Source: Gammaproteobacteria bacterium (GTDB taxonomy: Bacteria > Pseudomonadota > Gammaproteobacteria > Steroidobacterales > Foliamicaceae). Taken from it: a stretch of 64,000 nucleotides of DNA. The notes under the pieces were generated by a model. The model had not been told where the DNA came from, searched no databases, and saw only the letters and a program-made list of their open reading frames with translations. The stretch spans positions 34,924-98,923 of the forward strand of contig VXYS01000013.1 in NCBI GenBank assembly GCA_009845905.1, written 5' to 3'. The translations under genes and the position numbers were made by a program. Shown here piece by piece: positions 1 through 9,047 of the stretch (positions within the stretch are counted from its first letter, which is position 1; the number at the start of each line of letters is the position of its first letter).

Positions 1-1
1 T

Positions 2-925
2 GCGGAGACGCTGCTGGATCGGCTGTGCGCCAACCGTCTGCCTAAACCCGGCCGTATCGCGCTCACCCATCTGCTGTCTGAGGGCGGGCGAATCGGCGCG
101 GAAGCAACCGTCACGCGGCTGGACGACGAGGCCTTTTACGTGCTTTCCGCGGCGGGCGCCGAACTGCGCGATCTCGACCACCTGCAGCAGGGCCGCCGCG
201 CGAGCGAGCGCGTGCACATCGACAATGTCACCGACCGGCGCGGCGTGCTGGTGCTGGCTGGCCCCCGGGCCCGCGACGTGCTGGGCCGGGTTACGGACGC
301 GCCCCTTCAGAGCAAGGATTTTCCCTGGCTCAGCGGCCGGGAAATCGAAGTCGCCGGGATGCCGGTGCGTGCGTTGCGCGTGAACTACGTGGGCGAACTG
401 GGGTGGGAACTGCACCCGGCGATGGACTGCATGGAGCCGCTGTACGATGCACTGATGGCGGCCGGGGCGGATTTCGGCATCGGCAATTTCGGCCTCTACG
501 CGGTAAACAGCATGAGGCTGGAAAAAGCCTACCGGAGCTGGGGCGCCGAATTGACCAACGAAGTCACGATGATCGACGCGGCCATGGAGCGCTTCATCAA
601 GTTCGACAAGGGTGACTTCATCGGCCGGGAGGCGACCCTCAGGCAGCGTGACCGCACGCTGCAACTGATCTACTTCAGCCTGGATCCCGGCGACGCGGAC
701 GTGCAGGGCGGCGAGCCGATTTTCGCCGGCGAGCAGTGCGTGGGCGTGACCACCACCGGCGGTTACGGCCACTTCGTTCGGCAAAGCCTCGGTTTCGGCT
801 ATGTGCCGCCGTCGCTGGCAGAACCGGATACCGAGTTGACGGTCGACATCCTTGGTCAACGGCGGCGCGCCACTGTGCTCGACGAGCCCGTGTATGACCC
901 GGCAAACGCCCGTTTACGCGCCTGA
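2..925 (+). CDS. Dimethylglycine/sarcosine dehydrogenase-like protein, C-terminal GcvT part (5' end outside window)
   Basis: The reading frame is open from the first bases, so this is the 3' part of a longer gene. The visible ~307 residues are a folate-binding aminomethyltransferase (GcvT) domain plus its C-terminal barrel. Diagnostic stretches are YVGELGWEL, the SMRLEKAYRSWG block and FIGREATL; the next gene has the equivalents YVGELGWELY, LRIEKAYRHWG and FIGRDALL, so the two are paralogues. In this family the domain accepts the methyl carbon released from dimethylglycine or sarcosine onto tetrahydrofolate. An N-terminal FAD domain probably lies upstream of the window, but I cannot see it. 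A stand-alone GcvT protein such as a DMSP demethylase cannot be fully excluded. Gap to the next gene is 47 bases, same strand. Confidence 0.8.
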   Translation, partial: AETLLDRLCANRLPKPGRIALTHLLSEGGRIGAEATVTRLDDEAFYVLSAAGAELRDLDHLQQGRRASERVHIDNVTDRRGVLVLAGPRARDVLGRVTDAPLQSKDFPWLSGREIEVAGMPVRALRVNYVGELGWELHPAMDCMEPLYDALMAAGADFGIGNFGLYAVNSMRLEKAYRSWGAELTNEVTMIDAAMERFIKFDKGDFIGREATLRQRDRTLQLIYFSLDPGDADVQGGEPIFAGEQCVGVTTTGGYGHFVRQSLGFGYVPPSLAEPDTELTVDILGQRRRATVLDEPVYDPANARLRA

Positions 926-972
926 CGGCTCATGACCAGCCGGGCAAGCAACCGTTGCGAACCTGACGGCCC

Positions 973-3429
973 GTGACCGCCCGGCCCGAACGCCCCGCCG
1001 ACCTGCCGCGCCGCGCCGGCGTTATCGTGATCGGCGGGGGCGTGATCGGCTGTTCGGTGGCCTACCACCTGGCGCGGGACGGGGTTGCCGGCGTGGTGCT
1101 GCTGGAACGCAGGCAACTCACCTCGGGCACGACCTGGCATGCGGCGGGACTGGTGGGTCAACTGCGCACATCCATCAACATGACGGAACTGGCGCGCTAT
1201 ACCAGCGAGCTCTACCTGCGCCTGGAGGCGGAAACCGGCCAGGCGACCGGCTACCGGCGCTGCGGTTCCTATTCGCTCGCAACCAACGAGGAGCGGTTCG
1301 AGGAGTTGCGGCGTAGCGCGTCGATGGCGAAGGTCTTCGGGCTGGAGGTGGAGGTGGTCACGCCCGCCACGATCAAGGCCCGGGTACCGCTGCTGAATAC
1401 CGAAGACGTGCTCGGGGGCATCCACATTCCGACCGACGGCTACGCCAACGCGGTGGACATCACCAACGCCCTGGCCAGGGGCGCCCGCGCCGCCGGTGCG
1501 CGCATCTTTCAGAACGTACCGGTCACGGGCGTCCGCACCGCCGGCGGGAGCGTGACCGGCGTGACCACCAACCGCGGCGAGATCGAAGCCGACTGCGTGG
1601 TACTGTGCGCCGGCATGTGGACCCGGGAGCTGGCGGCGACCGTCGGCGTGAATGTGCCGCTGCATGCCTGCGAGCACTACTACGCCCTGTTCGAATCGGT
1701 GGAAGGCCTGGACTCCAGCTTTCCTGTCGTGCGCGACTACGACGCCTGCGCCTACTACAAGTACGACGCGGGCAAGCTGATGCTGGGGGCGTTCGAACCC
1801 CATGCCCGCCCCTGGGCCACCGAGGGCATCCCCGAGGACTTCTGTTTCGACGAGATCGACGGCAGCCTGGAACACTTCGAACCGATCCTGGAGCAGGCGC
1901 TTGTTCGCGTTCCGGCGCTGGAATCGGCCGGGCTGGACACGTTCTTCTGCGGCCCCGAGAGTTTCACGCCGGACGTGCGCTACCACATCGGCCGGGCACC
2001 CGAACTCGACAATTGCTTCGTGTCGGCGGGACTCAATTCCATCGGTCTGCAGTCCGCCGGCGGCATTGGCAGGGTGATCTCCGAGTGGATCCGCCTCGGC
2101 CACCCGCCAAAGGACCTTTGGGAAGTGGATGTGCGCCGCAATCAGCCCTTTCAACGCAACCGGACTTACCTGCGCGAACGGGTGTCCGAAAGCCTCGGGC
2201 TGCTGTACGCCACGCACTACCCCTATCGTCAGTACGACACCGCCCGCGGCGTTCGCAAATCGCCGCTCCACGACCGCCTGAAGGCGATCGGCGCCTGTCA
2301 CGGCGAGCTTGCGGGCTGGGAGCGGCCCAACTGGTACGCGCCGGAACCCGCCCTGGCGCGTTACGAATACAGCTATGGACGGCAGAACTGGTTCGAGCAT
2401 TCCGCGGCGGAACACCGGGCCGTGCGCGAACGGGTGGGACTTTTCGACCAGTCTTCCTTCGCCAAGTTCAGGCTCGAAGGCCGCGACGCCGCCCGCGTGC
2501 TCGGCCGCGTCTGCGCCAACCAGGTGGACGTGCAACCCGACCGGATCGTCTACACCCAGTGGCTCAACGAACGGGGCGGTATCGAAGCGGACCTCACCGT
2601 AACCCGGCTGGCTGAAGATTGCTTTCTGATCGTGACCGCCGCTGCCACCGAAGTACGCGACTTCGACTGGCTCAAACGGCATATTCCGGCCGACGCCCAC
2701 TGTGTGCTCACCAATGTCACTTCCTCCATGGGGGTGATTTCGATCATGGGCCCGAACGCCCGGGCGCTGTTGCAATCGTTGACTCCGAACGACCTCTCGC
2801 ACGAAGCCTTCCCGTTTGCGCACAGCCGCGAAATAGAGCTGGGCTACGCCCTCGTGCGAGCTTCCCGGATCACCTACGTCGGCGAACTCGGCTGGGAACT
2901 CTACGTCCCAACGGAGTTCGCGGCAGGCATCTATGACGCGATCGTCGCCGCGGGCGAACCGTTCGGCCTGACCCATGCCGGCTACCACGCGCTGGATTCA
3001 CTGCGCATCGAAAAGGCCTACCGCCACTGGGGGCACGACATCACCGACGAGGACACCCCGCTGGAGGCGGGACTGGGCTTTGCGGTGAAATTCGACAAGC
3101 CGGGCGGGTTCATCGGCCGGGATGCGCTGCTCAGGGACAAGGCTGTGGGGCCGGCGAAGCGATTGTTGCAGTTCCGCCTGCTGGACCCGGACCCGTTGCT
3201 CTACCACAACGAACCGATCTGGCGCGATGACGCCCTGGTCGGTCACGTCACCTCCGGCGCCTACGGCCACACGCTGGGCGGCGCCATCGGGCTGGGATAC
3301 GTCGATACGGCCAAAGCGCGAGACCCGGCCGAGGGGGACTTTCGCATCGAAGTGGCCGGCAAACGAATACCGGCGGAGGTTTCTTCAATCCCGATGTACG
3401 ATCCCCGGAACAAACGCATTCGCTGCTGA
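973..3429 (+). CDS. FAD-dependent dimethylglycine/sarcosine dehydrogenase family protein (DAO + GcvT)
   Basis: 818 residues, the full length expected for the family. N-terminal Rossmann motif GGGVIG (21-26) starts a DAO-type FAD domain. TSGTTWHAAGL (50-60) holds His56 at the position of the covalent flavin histidine of mitochondrial dimethylglycine dehydrogenase. The second half is a GcvT domain with YVGELGWELY and LRIEKAYRHWG. The expected reaction is oxidative N-demethylation of a methylated amine, with transfer of the one-carbon unit to tetrahydrofolate; the actual substrate cannot be read from sequence. The start is GTG. It lies between a paralogue and an aldehyde dehydrogenase, and formate dehydrogenase is close by, which fits amine-derived C1 oxidation. 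Confidence 0.85.
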   Translation: MTARPERPADLPRRAGVIVIGGGVIGCSVAYHLARDGVAGVVLLERRQLTSGTTWHAAGLVGQLRTSINMTELARYTSELYLRLEAETGQATGYRRCGSYSLATNEERFEELRRSASMAKVFGLEVEVVTPATIKARVPLLNTEDVLGGIHIPTDGYANAVDITNALARGARAAGARIFQNVPVTGVRTAGGSVTGVTTNRGEIEADCVVLCAGMWTRELAATVGVNVPLHACEHYYALFESVEGLDSSFPVVRDYDACAYYKYDAGKLMLGAFEPHARPWATEGIPEDFCFDEIDGSLEHFEPILEQALVRVPALESAGLDTFFCGPESFTPDVRYHIGRAPELDNCFVSAGLNSIGLQSAGGIGRVISEWIRLGHPPKDLWEVDVRRNQPFQRNRTYLRERVSESLGLLYATHYPYRQYDTARGVRKSPLHDRLKAIGACHGELAGWERPNWYAPEPALARYEYSYGRQNWFEHSAAEHRAVRERVGLFDQSSFAKFRLEGRDAARVLGRVCANQVDVQPDRIVYTQWLNERGGIEADLTVTRLAEDCFLIVTAAATEVRDFDWLKRHIPADAHCVLTNVTSSMGVISIMGPNARALLQSLTPNDLSHEAFPFAHSREIELGYALVRASRITYVGELGWELYVPTEFAAGIYDAIVAAGEPFGLTHAGYHALDSLRIEKAYRHWGHDITDEDTPLEAGLGFAVKFDKPGGFIGRDALLRDKAVGPAKRLLQFRLLDPDPLLYHNEPIWRDDALVGHVTSGAYGHTLGGAIGLGYVDTAKARDPAEGDFRIEVAGKRIPAEVSSIPMYDPRNKRIRC

Positions 3430-3461
3430 CCGGGACCGGGGGCGGCATACTGGCCAGGGTC

Positions 3462-4964
3462 ATGGAAACGATCGGAAACTATATTCAGGGGACACGGACC
3501 GCGAGCACGTCCGGCCGGGTCGCGCCGGTCTACAACCCGGCGACCGGGGAGCGCCGCCGCAACGTCGCGCTGTCGAGCGACGAAGAAACGCGCTCCGCCA
3601 TTGCAGCGGCGCGACAGGCCTTTGCGTCCTGGCAGGCGGTCACGCCACTGAACCGGGCCCGCGTGATGTTCGCCTTCAAGGCGCTGGTCGAGGAGCATCG
3701 GAACGAGTTGGCCGAACTCATTACGATGGAACACGGCAAGGTGCTCTCCGATGCGCGCAATGAACTGGGGCGCGGACTCGAGGTCGTCGAGTTCGCAACG
3801 GGTATACCGCATCTGCTCAAGGGCGAGCACAGCCTGAACGTGGGACGGGGCGTGGACGGCTACAGCCTTATGCAACCGCTGGGCGTTTGCGCCGGGATCA
3901 GCCCGTTCAATTTTCCGGCGATGGTGCCCATGTGGATGTTTCCGGTCGCCATCGCCTGCGGCAACACCTTCGTGATGAAACCGTCGGAGAAAGACCCGTC
4001 GGTGACATTGCGGCTGGCCGAACTCCTTACCGAGGCCGGACTCCCGGACGGGGTCTTCAACATTGTCAACGGCGACAAGTCCGCGGTTGACGTCCTGCTG
4101 ACGGATGATCGCGTCGAAGCAGTCAGCTTCGTGGGATCAACGCCGGTCGCGAAGTACGTGTACGCAACGGCGGGCGCTTGCGGGAAACGCGTGCAGGCGC
4201 TGGGCGGCGCAAAGAACCACATGCTCGTCATGCCCGACGCCGATCCCGGGCAGGTCGTGCATTCACTGATGGGCGCCGCCTACGGCTCGGCCGGCGAACG
4301 CTGCATGGCGATTTCCGTTGCGGTCTGCGTCGGGGACGACGTGGCCGACCGGCTGGTCGGCCAACTGGAGAGGGAGATCGACTCGCTGCGCGTAGGCCCG
4401 GGCTACGGCCTTGAGCAGGAAGCCCAGATGGGGCCGTTGATTTCAGCGGACCATGCAGCCAGGGTGCGCGCCTACATCGACAGCGGCGTCGAGGAAGGCG
4501 CCATGCTTCGTCGGGATGGCCGTGATTTCAAGCGTTCCGGGGAGAACCGCGGTTTCTTTGTGGGCCCGACGCTCTTCGACCACGTCAAGCGCGGCATGCG
4601 CATCTACGACGAGGAAATCTTCGGACCCGTCCTCAGCGTAGTGCGCGTGGACACCCGCGACGAAGCGGTCCGCCTGATCAATGAGCATGAATACGGCAAC
4701 GGCACCGCCATCTTCACGCGCGACGGGGACAGCGCACGCCGTTTCTGCGAGGAGATACAGGTGGGAATGGTTGGAGTCAACGTGCCGATTCCGGTGCCGA
4801 TGGCATTTCACAGCTTCGGTGGCTGGAAACGGTCACTGTTCGGCCCGCTGCACATGCATGGACCGGACGGAGTCCGGTTCTACACGCGCATGAAATCGGT
4901 CACGGCCCGGTGGCCGGAAGGTCCGTCCGCCAGCGCCGAATTCTCGATGCCGACGATGAAGTGA
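3462..4964 (+). CDS. mmsA: CoA-acylating methylmalonate-semialdehyde dehydrogenase
   Basis: 500 residues, normal length. It has the aldehyde dehydrogenase fold with the MMSDH signature: catalytic Cys281 in GSAGERCMAIS, and ALGGAKNH (247-254), where the general-base Glu of ordinary ALDHs is replaced by Asn, as in CoA-acylating members. GISPFNFPAMVPMWMFP (145-161) is also typical. The family converts methylmalonate semialdehyde or malonate semialdehyde to propionyl-CoA or acetyl-CoA with NAD and CoA, in valine, inositol or beta-alanine catabolism. Its place directly after the demethylase-like flavoproteins (32-base gap) suggests it handles an aldehyde from the same pathway, but that is inference. 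Its end is 8 bases from the convergent fdhD. Confidence 0.9.
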   Translation: METIGNYIQGTRTASTSGRVAPVYNPATGERRRNVALSSDEETRSAIAAARQAFASWQAVTPLNRARVMFAFKALVEEHRNELAELITMEHGKVLSDARNELGRGLEVVEFATGIPHLLKGEHSLNVGRGVDGYSLMQPLGVCAGISPFNFPAMVPMWMFPVAIACGNTFVMKPSEKDPSVTLRLAELLTEAGLPDGVFNIVNGDKSAVDVLLTDDRVEAVSFVGSTPVAKYVYATAGACGKRVQALGGAKNHMLVMPDADPGQVVHSLMGAAYGSAGERCMAISVAVCVGDDVADRLVGQLEREIDSLRVGPGYGLEQEAQMGPLISADHAARVRAYIDSGVEEGAMLRRDGRDFKRSGENRGFFVGPTLFDHVKRGMRIYDEEIFGPVLSVVRVDTRDEAVRLINEHEYGNGTAIFTRDGDSARRFCEEIQVGMVGVNVPIPVPMAFHSFGGWKRSLFGPLHMHGPDGVRFYTRMKSVTARWPEGPSASAEFSMPTMK

Positions 4965-4972
4965 ACGGCGCG

Positions 4973-5827
4973 TTACGCGATCCGATCGGGACGTGAATAA
5001 ACGTTGAACCGGCTGGCAGTCAGAAAACCCACCAGCGTCATGCCGAACTCCTCGGCGAATTCCACCGCCAGGGACGACGGTGCGCCCACGGCAGCCACCA
5101 GCGGAACACCGGCCATCATGGCCTTTTGCATCAATTCGAAACTTGCCCTGCCGCTGACCACGACCCCGTAGTCGCTCATCGGCAATTCGTCCTTGAGGAG
5201 CGCCTGGCCGATCAGTTTGTCGAGTGCATTGTGCCGTCCCACGTCCTCGCGGCTGACGGACACCAATCCATGGGCATCGAACAACCCGGATGCGTGCAGA
5301 CCTCCGGTGCGCTCGAAAAGACTCTGCAAGGCTTCCAACCGTTCAGGCAGCGCGCCGAGGTCTTTTGCACTCATTCGCAATGTGTTGTCATGCAGGTCGT
5401 AACGCCCCTGAACCGCCACTGCCTCCAGCGACGCCTTGCCGCAAACGCCGCAACTGGAAGACGTGTAGAAGTGGCGCTCGAGGCGTGCCAGGTCCACCTC
5501 CACGTCGCGCGCCAGGTCCACGCGTACCACGTTGATCAGCCCGTTCGCGGCCGGCGGCCCGCACGGCCCGACGGCTTCGAGCTCCTCGGGGCCCGCGATG
5601 ATTCCCTCCGTAAGCAGGAAACCGGCTGCCAGTTCCTCGTCGTTGCCCGGCGTGCGCATGGTGATGGAAATGCTCTTCTGCTCGCGCCGGCCATCGGGGT
5701 GAGTCCAGGACAGGCGAATCTCCAATGGTTCTTCCATTGCGACCACATCGTCGCAAGTCCCGCCATCGGCGCCGAAGCGCTCAATCCGCACACTCTTGAC
5801 GCTCTTCAGCGCGGCACTAGCCCGCAT
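4973..5827 (-). CDS. fdhD: Formate dehydrogenase sulfurtransferase FdhD
   Basis: 284 residues. Last gene of the formate dehydrogenase operon. FdhD takes sulfur from a cysteine desulfurase and passes it to the molybdenum cofactor of formate dehydrogenase. The CxxC loop that carries the persulfide is SCGVCG (Cys126, Cys129), close to the E. coli positions. GRHNALDKLIG and SGRASFELMQKAM are further family blocks. In Fds operons this gene is often called fdsC. The ATG lies inside the remnant of a long hairpin repeat (5817-5872), so the region before the start has been rearranged by that element. Start by ATG after a GGTGAG. Confidence 0.92.
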   Translation of the reverse strand: MRASAALKSVKSVRIERFGADGGTCDDVVAMEEPLEIRLSWTHPDGRREQKSISITMRTPGNDEELAAGFLLTEGIIAGPEELEAVGPCGPPAANGLINVVRVDLARDVEVDLARLERHFYTSSSCGVCGKASLEAVAVQGRYDLHDNTLRMSAKDLGALPERLEALQSLFERTGGLHASGLFDAHGLVSVSREDVGRHNALDKLIGQALLKDELPMSDYGVVVSGRASFELMQKAMMAGVPLVAAVGAPSSLAVEFAEEFGMTLVGFLTASRFNVYSRPDRIA

Positions 5828-5872
5828 ATCTCACCAGAACGCTCCCACCAGAAGGAGGCACATAAGGGCTAG
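5817..5872. repeat. Half copy of the long hairpin repeat (copy E)
   Basis: Between fdsD and fdhD, bases 5840-5871 (AACGCTCCC...GGAGGCACATAAGGGCTA) closely follow the right half of copy A at 18591-18624 (AACGCTCCC...GGAGGCACACAAAGGGGCTA). The left arm is missing; only CTAGCCC (5817-5823) still pairs with GGGCTAG (5866-5872). The element supplies the TAG stop of fdsD and overlaps the first codon of fdhD. I read it as a decayed or truncated member of the family. Confidence 0.6.
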
Positions 5873-6093
5873 CCCTGCCGCTCCGCGATCAGTTCTCTGA
5901 GCGCCTGCTCGGCCAAGCCGGACAGCCCGGTGTCGCCTGATCGCATGTATTGATCCATCGTGTCGAGCATGTAGGGACTCCAGAATCGGCCGATATGGTC
6001 CATTACTCCGGCCACCTCCCTGGCATGATCGAGGCCGCAGTCGAAGTTCGCTGCAATATCGTTGGCCATGCGTACCAGCTTGGCCTTATTCAT
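5869..6093 (-). CDS. fdsD: NAD-dependent formate dehydrogenase delta subunit
   Basis: 74 residues, the size of FdsD. Recognised from MNKAKLVRMANDIAANF, the DHARE and FWSPYM blocks and its place between fdsA and fdhD. The subunit belongs to soluble Mo-dependent FdsGBAD enzymes and is thought to help assembly or stability; it has no cofactor motif. The stop codon TAG is supplied by the repeat at 5817-5872. Gap to fdsA is 44 bases on the same strand. Confidence 0.88.
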   Translation of the reverse strand: MNKAKLVRMANDIAANFDCGLDHAREVAGVMDHIGRFWSPYMLDTMDQYMRSGDTGLSGLAEQALRELIAERQG

Positions 6094-6137
6094 TCGCTGC
6101 GTCGCATCGCGTTAACAGGCCCCGGTCCGCGGACAGT

Positions 6138-9020
6138 TCAGGCGGACACGGGGGTCCTCGCCTTGCGCAGGTGCTCCAACTGCTCTTCGGTGAATTCCCC
6201 GAACTGCCGCTGCCAATCCGAAAGCCGGGTCACCTTGTAAGCCTGCACGGCCGTGACCTTGTACTCCGGACAGTTGGTCGCCCAGTCGGAGTTGTCCGTG
6301 GTCACGACGTTGGCGCCCGATTCCGGATGATGGAAGGTCGTATAAACCACTCCGGGTTGAACCCGCTCGGTGATGTCCGCACGCAAAACGGTATCGCCGG
6401 CCCGGCTCTTCAGTCCCACCCAGTCGCCCTGCTCAATACCGCGTTGTTCGGCATCGTGGGGGTGAATCTCGAGGATGTCCTCCCCGTGCCACTGCACGTT
6501 CCTGGTGCGCCGTGTCTGCGCGCCGACGTTGTACTGGCTCAGTACACGTCCGGTGGTCAGCAACAGCGGGTAACGGGAAGTGGAGCGTTCCTGCGTGGCC
6601 ACATAGGGCGTCAAACGGAACAGTCCCTTGCCGCGCACGAAGGTGTCCACGTGCATGGTCGGCGTGCCGCGCTCGGCCTCCTCGTTGCACGGCCACTGAA
6701 TGGAACCGAGGCGATCGAGCTTGTCGTAGCTGACGCCGCTGAAAGTGGGCGTGAGCCTCGCGATCTCGTCCATGATCTCGCTGGGATGGCCGTAGTTCAT
6801 CGGGCAACCCATGGCGTTGGCCAGCAACTGGGTCACTTCCCAGTCCTCGTAGCCGGCCAGCGGCTTCATCACCTTGCGTACCGGCGAAATCCGTCGTTCC
6901 GCGTTTGTGTAGGTGCCGTTCTTCTCGAGGAATGATGAACCGGGCAGAAACACGTGGGCGAATTTCGCAGTCTCGGTGAGGAACAGGTCCTGCACGATCA
7001 GGCATTCCAGCGACGACAGCGCGTCGGAGACATGGGTGATATCGGGATCGGACTGCGCCATGTCCTCGCCCTGCACATAGAGACCCTTGAAATCTCCGGC
7101 TATCGCCGCATCGAACATGTTCGGAATCCGGAAACCCGGTGTCGGCAACAGTTCCACTCCCCATTCCCGCTCGAAGAGCCCGCGGGTCTCGGCGTCCGAG
7201 ATATGCCGGTAACCCGGCAATTCGTGGGGAAAGGAACCCATGTCGCAGGCGCCCTGCACGTTGTTCTGGCCCCGCAGCGGACTGACGCCGACCCCCTCGC
7301 GGCCCAGATTGCCGGTCGCCATGGCAAGGTTGGCGATCCCCATGACCATGGTGGAACCCTGGGCGTGTTCGGAAACGCCCAGCCCGTAGTAGATGGCGCT
7401 GTTGGGTCCGGCAGCGTAGAGCCGCGCCGCGGCCCGAACGTCCTCCGCGGGCACGCCGGTGACCTCTTCCATGGCCTCCGGGGAATTGCGCTCTTCGAGT
7501 ATGAATCGGCGCCAGTCCTCGTAGGCGTCCGCCTCGCAGCGGTCCTCGATATACGGGTTGTCCTCCAACCCCTCGGAGAGGACCGCGTGGGCCAGCGCAT
7601 TGATGATGGCCACGTTGGTGCCCGGGCGAAGTTGCAGATGACAGTCCGCCTCGACATGGGCGGAGCGCACCAGCTCTATCCGGAGGGGATCGATGACGAT
7701 CATCCTGGCCCCTTCCCGCAACCGGCGCTTCATTTGCGAAGCGAAAACGGGGTGCCCGACGGTAGGGTTGGCGCCGATAATCATGATTACGTCGGCCTTC
7801 AGGACCGAGTCGAATGCCTGTGTCCCCGCCGATTCGCCCAGAGTGGATTTCAGTCCGTATCCGGTAGGGGAGTGGCACACCCGCGCGCAGGTATCCACGT
7901 TGTTGTTGCCGAATCCGGCGCGGACCATCTTCTGCACGAGGTAGGTCTCCTCGTTGGTGCAGCGGGACGACGTGATGCCGCCGATGGAGTTGGAGCCGTA
8001 TTTCTCCCGGATCTTGCTGAGCCTGCCGGCCGCGAAACCGATGGCTTCCTCCCAGGAGACTTCCCGCCATGGGTCGCTGACGGACTCGCGGATCAGCGGC
8101 GCGGTGATGCGGTCCTTGTGGGTGGCGTAGCCGAACGCGAACCGTCCCTTGACGCAGGAATGCCCGTGGTTCGCATGGCCGTCCTTGTTGGGAATCATCT
8201 TGACCACTTCCTCGCCTTTCATCTCGGCGCGGAAGGAACAGCCCACCCCGCAGTAGGCGCAGGTGGTGACCACGGAATGCTCGGGTTGGCCCAGTTCGAT
8301 CAGCGAAGTCTCCGTGAGCGTCGCGGTGGGGCAGGCCTGCACGCAGGCGCCGCAGGACACGCACTCGGAATCGAGGAACGGCTGGTCCTGGCTCGCCGCC
8401 ACCTTGGATTCGAATCCGCGGCCGTCTATCGTGAGCGCGAAGGTGCCCTGGACCTCGTCGCAGGCGCGCACGCAGCGCGAACATACGATGCACTTGCTGG
8501 GATCGAAGGTGAAGTAGGGGTTGCTCTCGTCCTTCTCCATGTCCAGATGGTTCTCGCCCGCGTATCCGTAACGCACGTCCCGCAGACCGACGGCGCCGGC
8601 CATGTCCTGCAGTTCGCAGTCGCCGTTGGTCGGGCACGTCAGGCAGTCCAGCGGATGATCGGAAATGTAGAGTTCCATGACGTTGCGGCGCACTTCCGCC
8701 AGCCGCGGGTTCTGCGTGGTCACCTCCATGCCGTCGGCCACTTCGGTGGTGCACGATGCCGGAAGACCCTTGGCGCCCTCGATTTCCACAAGGCACAGCC
8801 GGCAGGAGCCGAAAGGCTCGAGCATGTCGCTGGCGCAGAGCTTGGGAATGTTGACGCCCGCAAGCGCGGCCGCGCGGATGACCATGGTGCCCTCGGGAAC
8901 CGTTATCGGCTTGCCGTCGATGGTGAGTTGCACCATCGACGCGGACTCGCTGGGCGGTGCGCCCAGGTCTGCAGGGCGCCGGTAGGGCTCGTAGACCAGT
9001 ACCGTCTCAGACCGACTCAT
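6138..9020 (-). CDS. fdsA: NAD-dependent formate dehydrogenase alpha (catalytic) subunit
   Basis: 960 residues, full length. Oxidises formate to CO2 at a Mo-bis-MGD centre and passes electrons to FdsB/G. N-terminal 2Fe-2S domain (Cys62, 73, 76, 90); His/Cys cluster H122, C126, C129, C135; two ferredoxin clusters (Cys177, 180, 183, 187 and Cys220, 223, 226, 230); 4Fe-4S in the Mo domain (Cys254, 257, 261, 289). The Mo ligand is Cys382 in RVCHSP, so this is a cysteine and not a selenocysteine enzyme. All cofactor residues are present. ATG start 27 bases after the fdsB stop. Confidence 0.95.
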   Translation of the reverse strand: MSRSETVLVYEPYRRPADLGAPPSESASMVQLTIDGKPITVPEGTMVIRAAALAGVNIPKLCASDMLEPFGSCRLCLVEIEGAKGLPASCTTEVADGMEVTTQNPRLAEVRRNVMELYISDHPLDCLTCPTNGDCELQDMAGAVGLRDVRYGYAGENHLDMEKDESNPYFTFDPSKCIVCSRCVRACDEVQGTFALTIDGRGFESKVAASQDQPFLDSECVSCGACVQACPTATLTETSLIELGQPEHSVVTTCAYCGVGCSFRAEMKGEEVVKMIPNKDGHANHGHSCVKGRFAFGYATHKDRITAPLIRESVSDPWREVSWEEAIGFAAGRLSKIREKYGSNSIGGITSSRCTNEETYLVQKMVRAGFGNNNVDTCARVCHSPTGYGLKSTLGESAGTQAFDSVLKADVIMIIGANPTVGHPVFASQMKRRLREGARMIVIDPLRIELVRSAHVEADCHLQLRPGTNVAIINALAHAVLSEGLEDNPYIEDRCEADAYEDWRRFILEERNSPEAMEEVTGVPAEDVRAAARLYAAGPNSAIYYGLGVSEHAQGSTMVMGIANLAMATGNLGREGVGVSPLRGQNNVQGACDMGSFPHELPGYRHISDAETRGLFEREWGVELLPTPGFRIPNMFDAAIAGDFKGLYVQGEDMAQSDPDITHVSDALSSLECLIVQDLFLTETAKFAHVFLPGSSFLEKNGTYTNAERRISPVRKVMKPLAGYEDWEVTQLLANAMGCPMNYGHPSEIMDEIARLTPTFSGVSYDKLDRLGSIQWPCNEEAERGTPTMHVDTFVRGKGLFRLTPYVATQERSTSRYPLLLTTGRVLSQYNVGAQTRRTRNVQWHGEDILEIHPHDAEQRGIEQGDWVGLKSRAGDTVLRADITERVQPGVVYTTFHHPESGANVVTTDNSDWATNCPEYKVTAVQAYKVTRLSDWQRQFGEFTEEQLEHLRKARTPVSA

Positions 9021-9047
9021 GACTTGTCTCCATCGTTTCCCCGGTGA

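Noticed and set aside
856..2988. Antisense open frame of 710 codons opposite the dimethylglycine dehydrogenase-like gene
   Set aside because: High GC DNA leaves long antisense frames open; it has no recognisable domain and the plus-strand protein is a clear family member.
7870..7890. Possible selenocysteine in FdsA
   Set aside because: The Mo ligand position reads as cysteine in an uninterrupted frame; no in-frame TGA is present.
6954..9047. 697-codon open frame on the plus strand opposite fdsA
   Set aside because: Composition is His/Gly/Arg-rich without domains and the minus-strand fdsA has all cofactor motifs.
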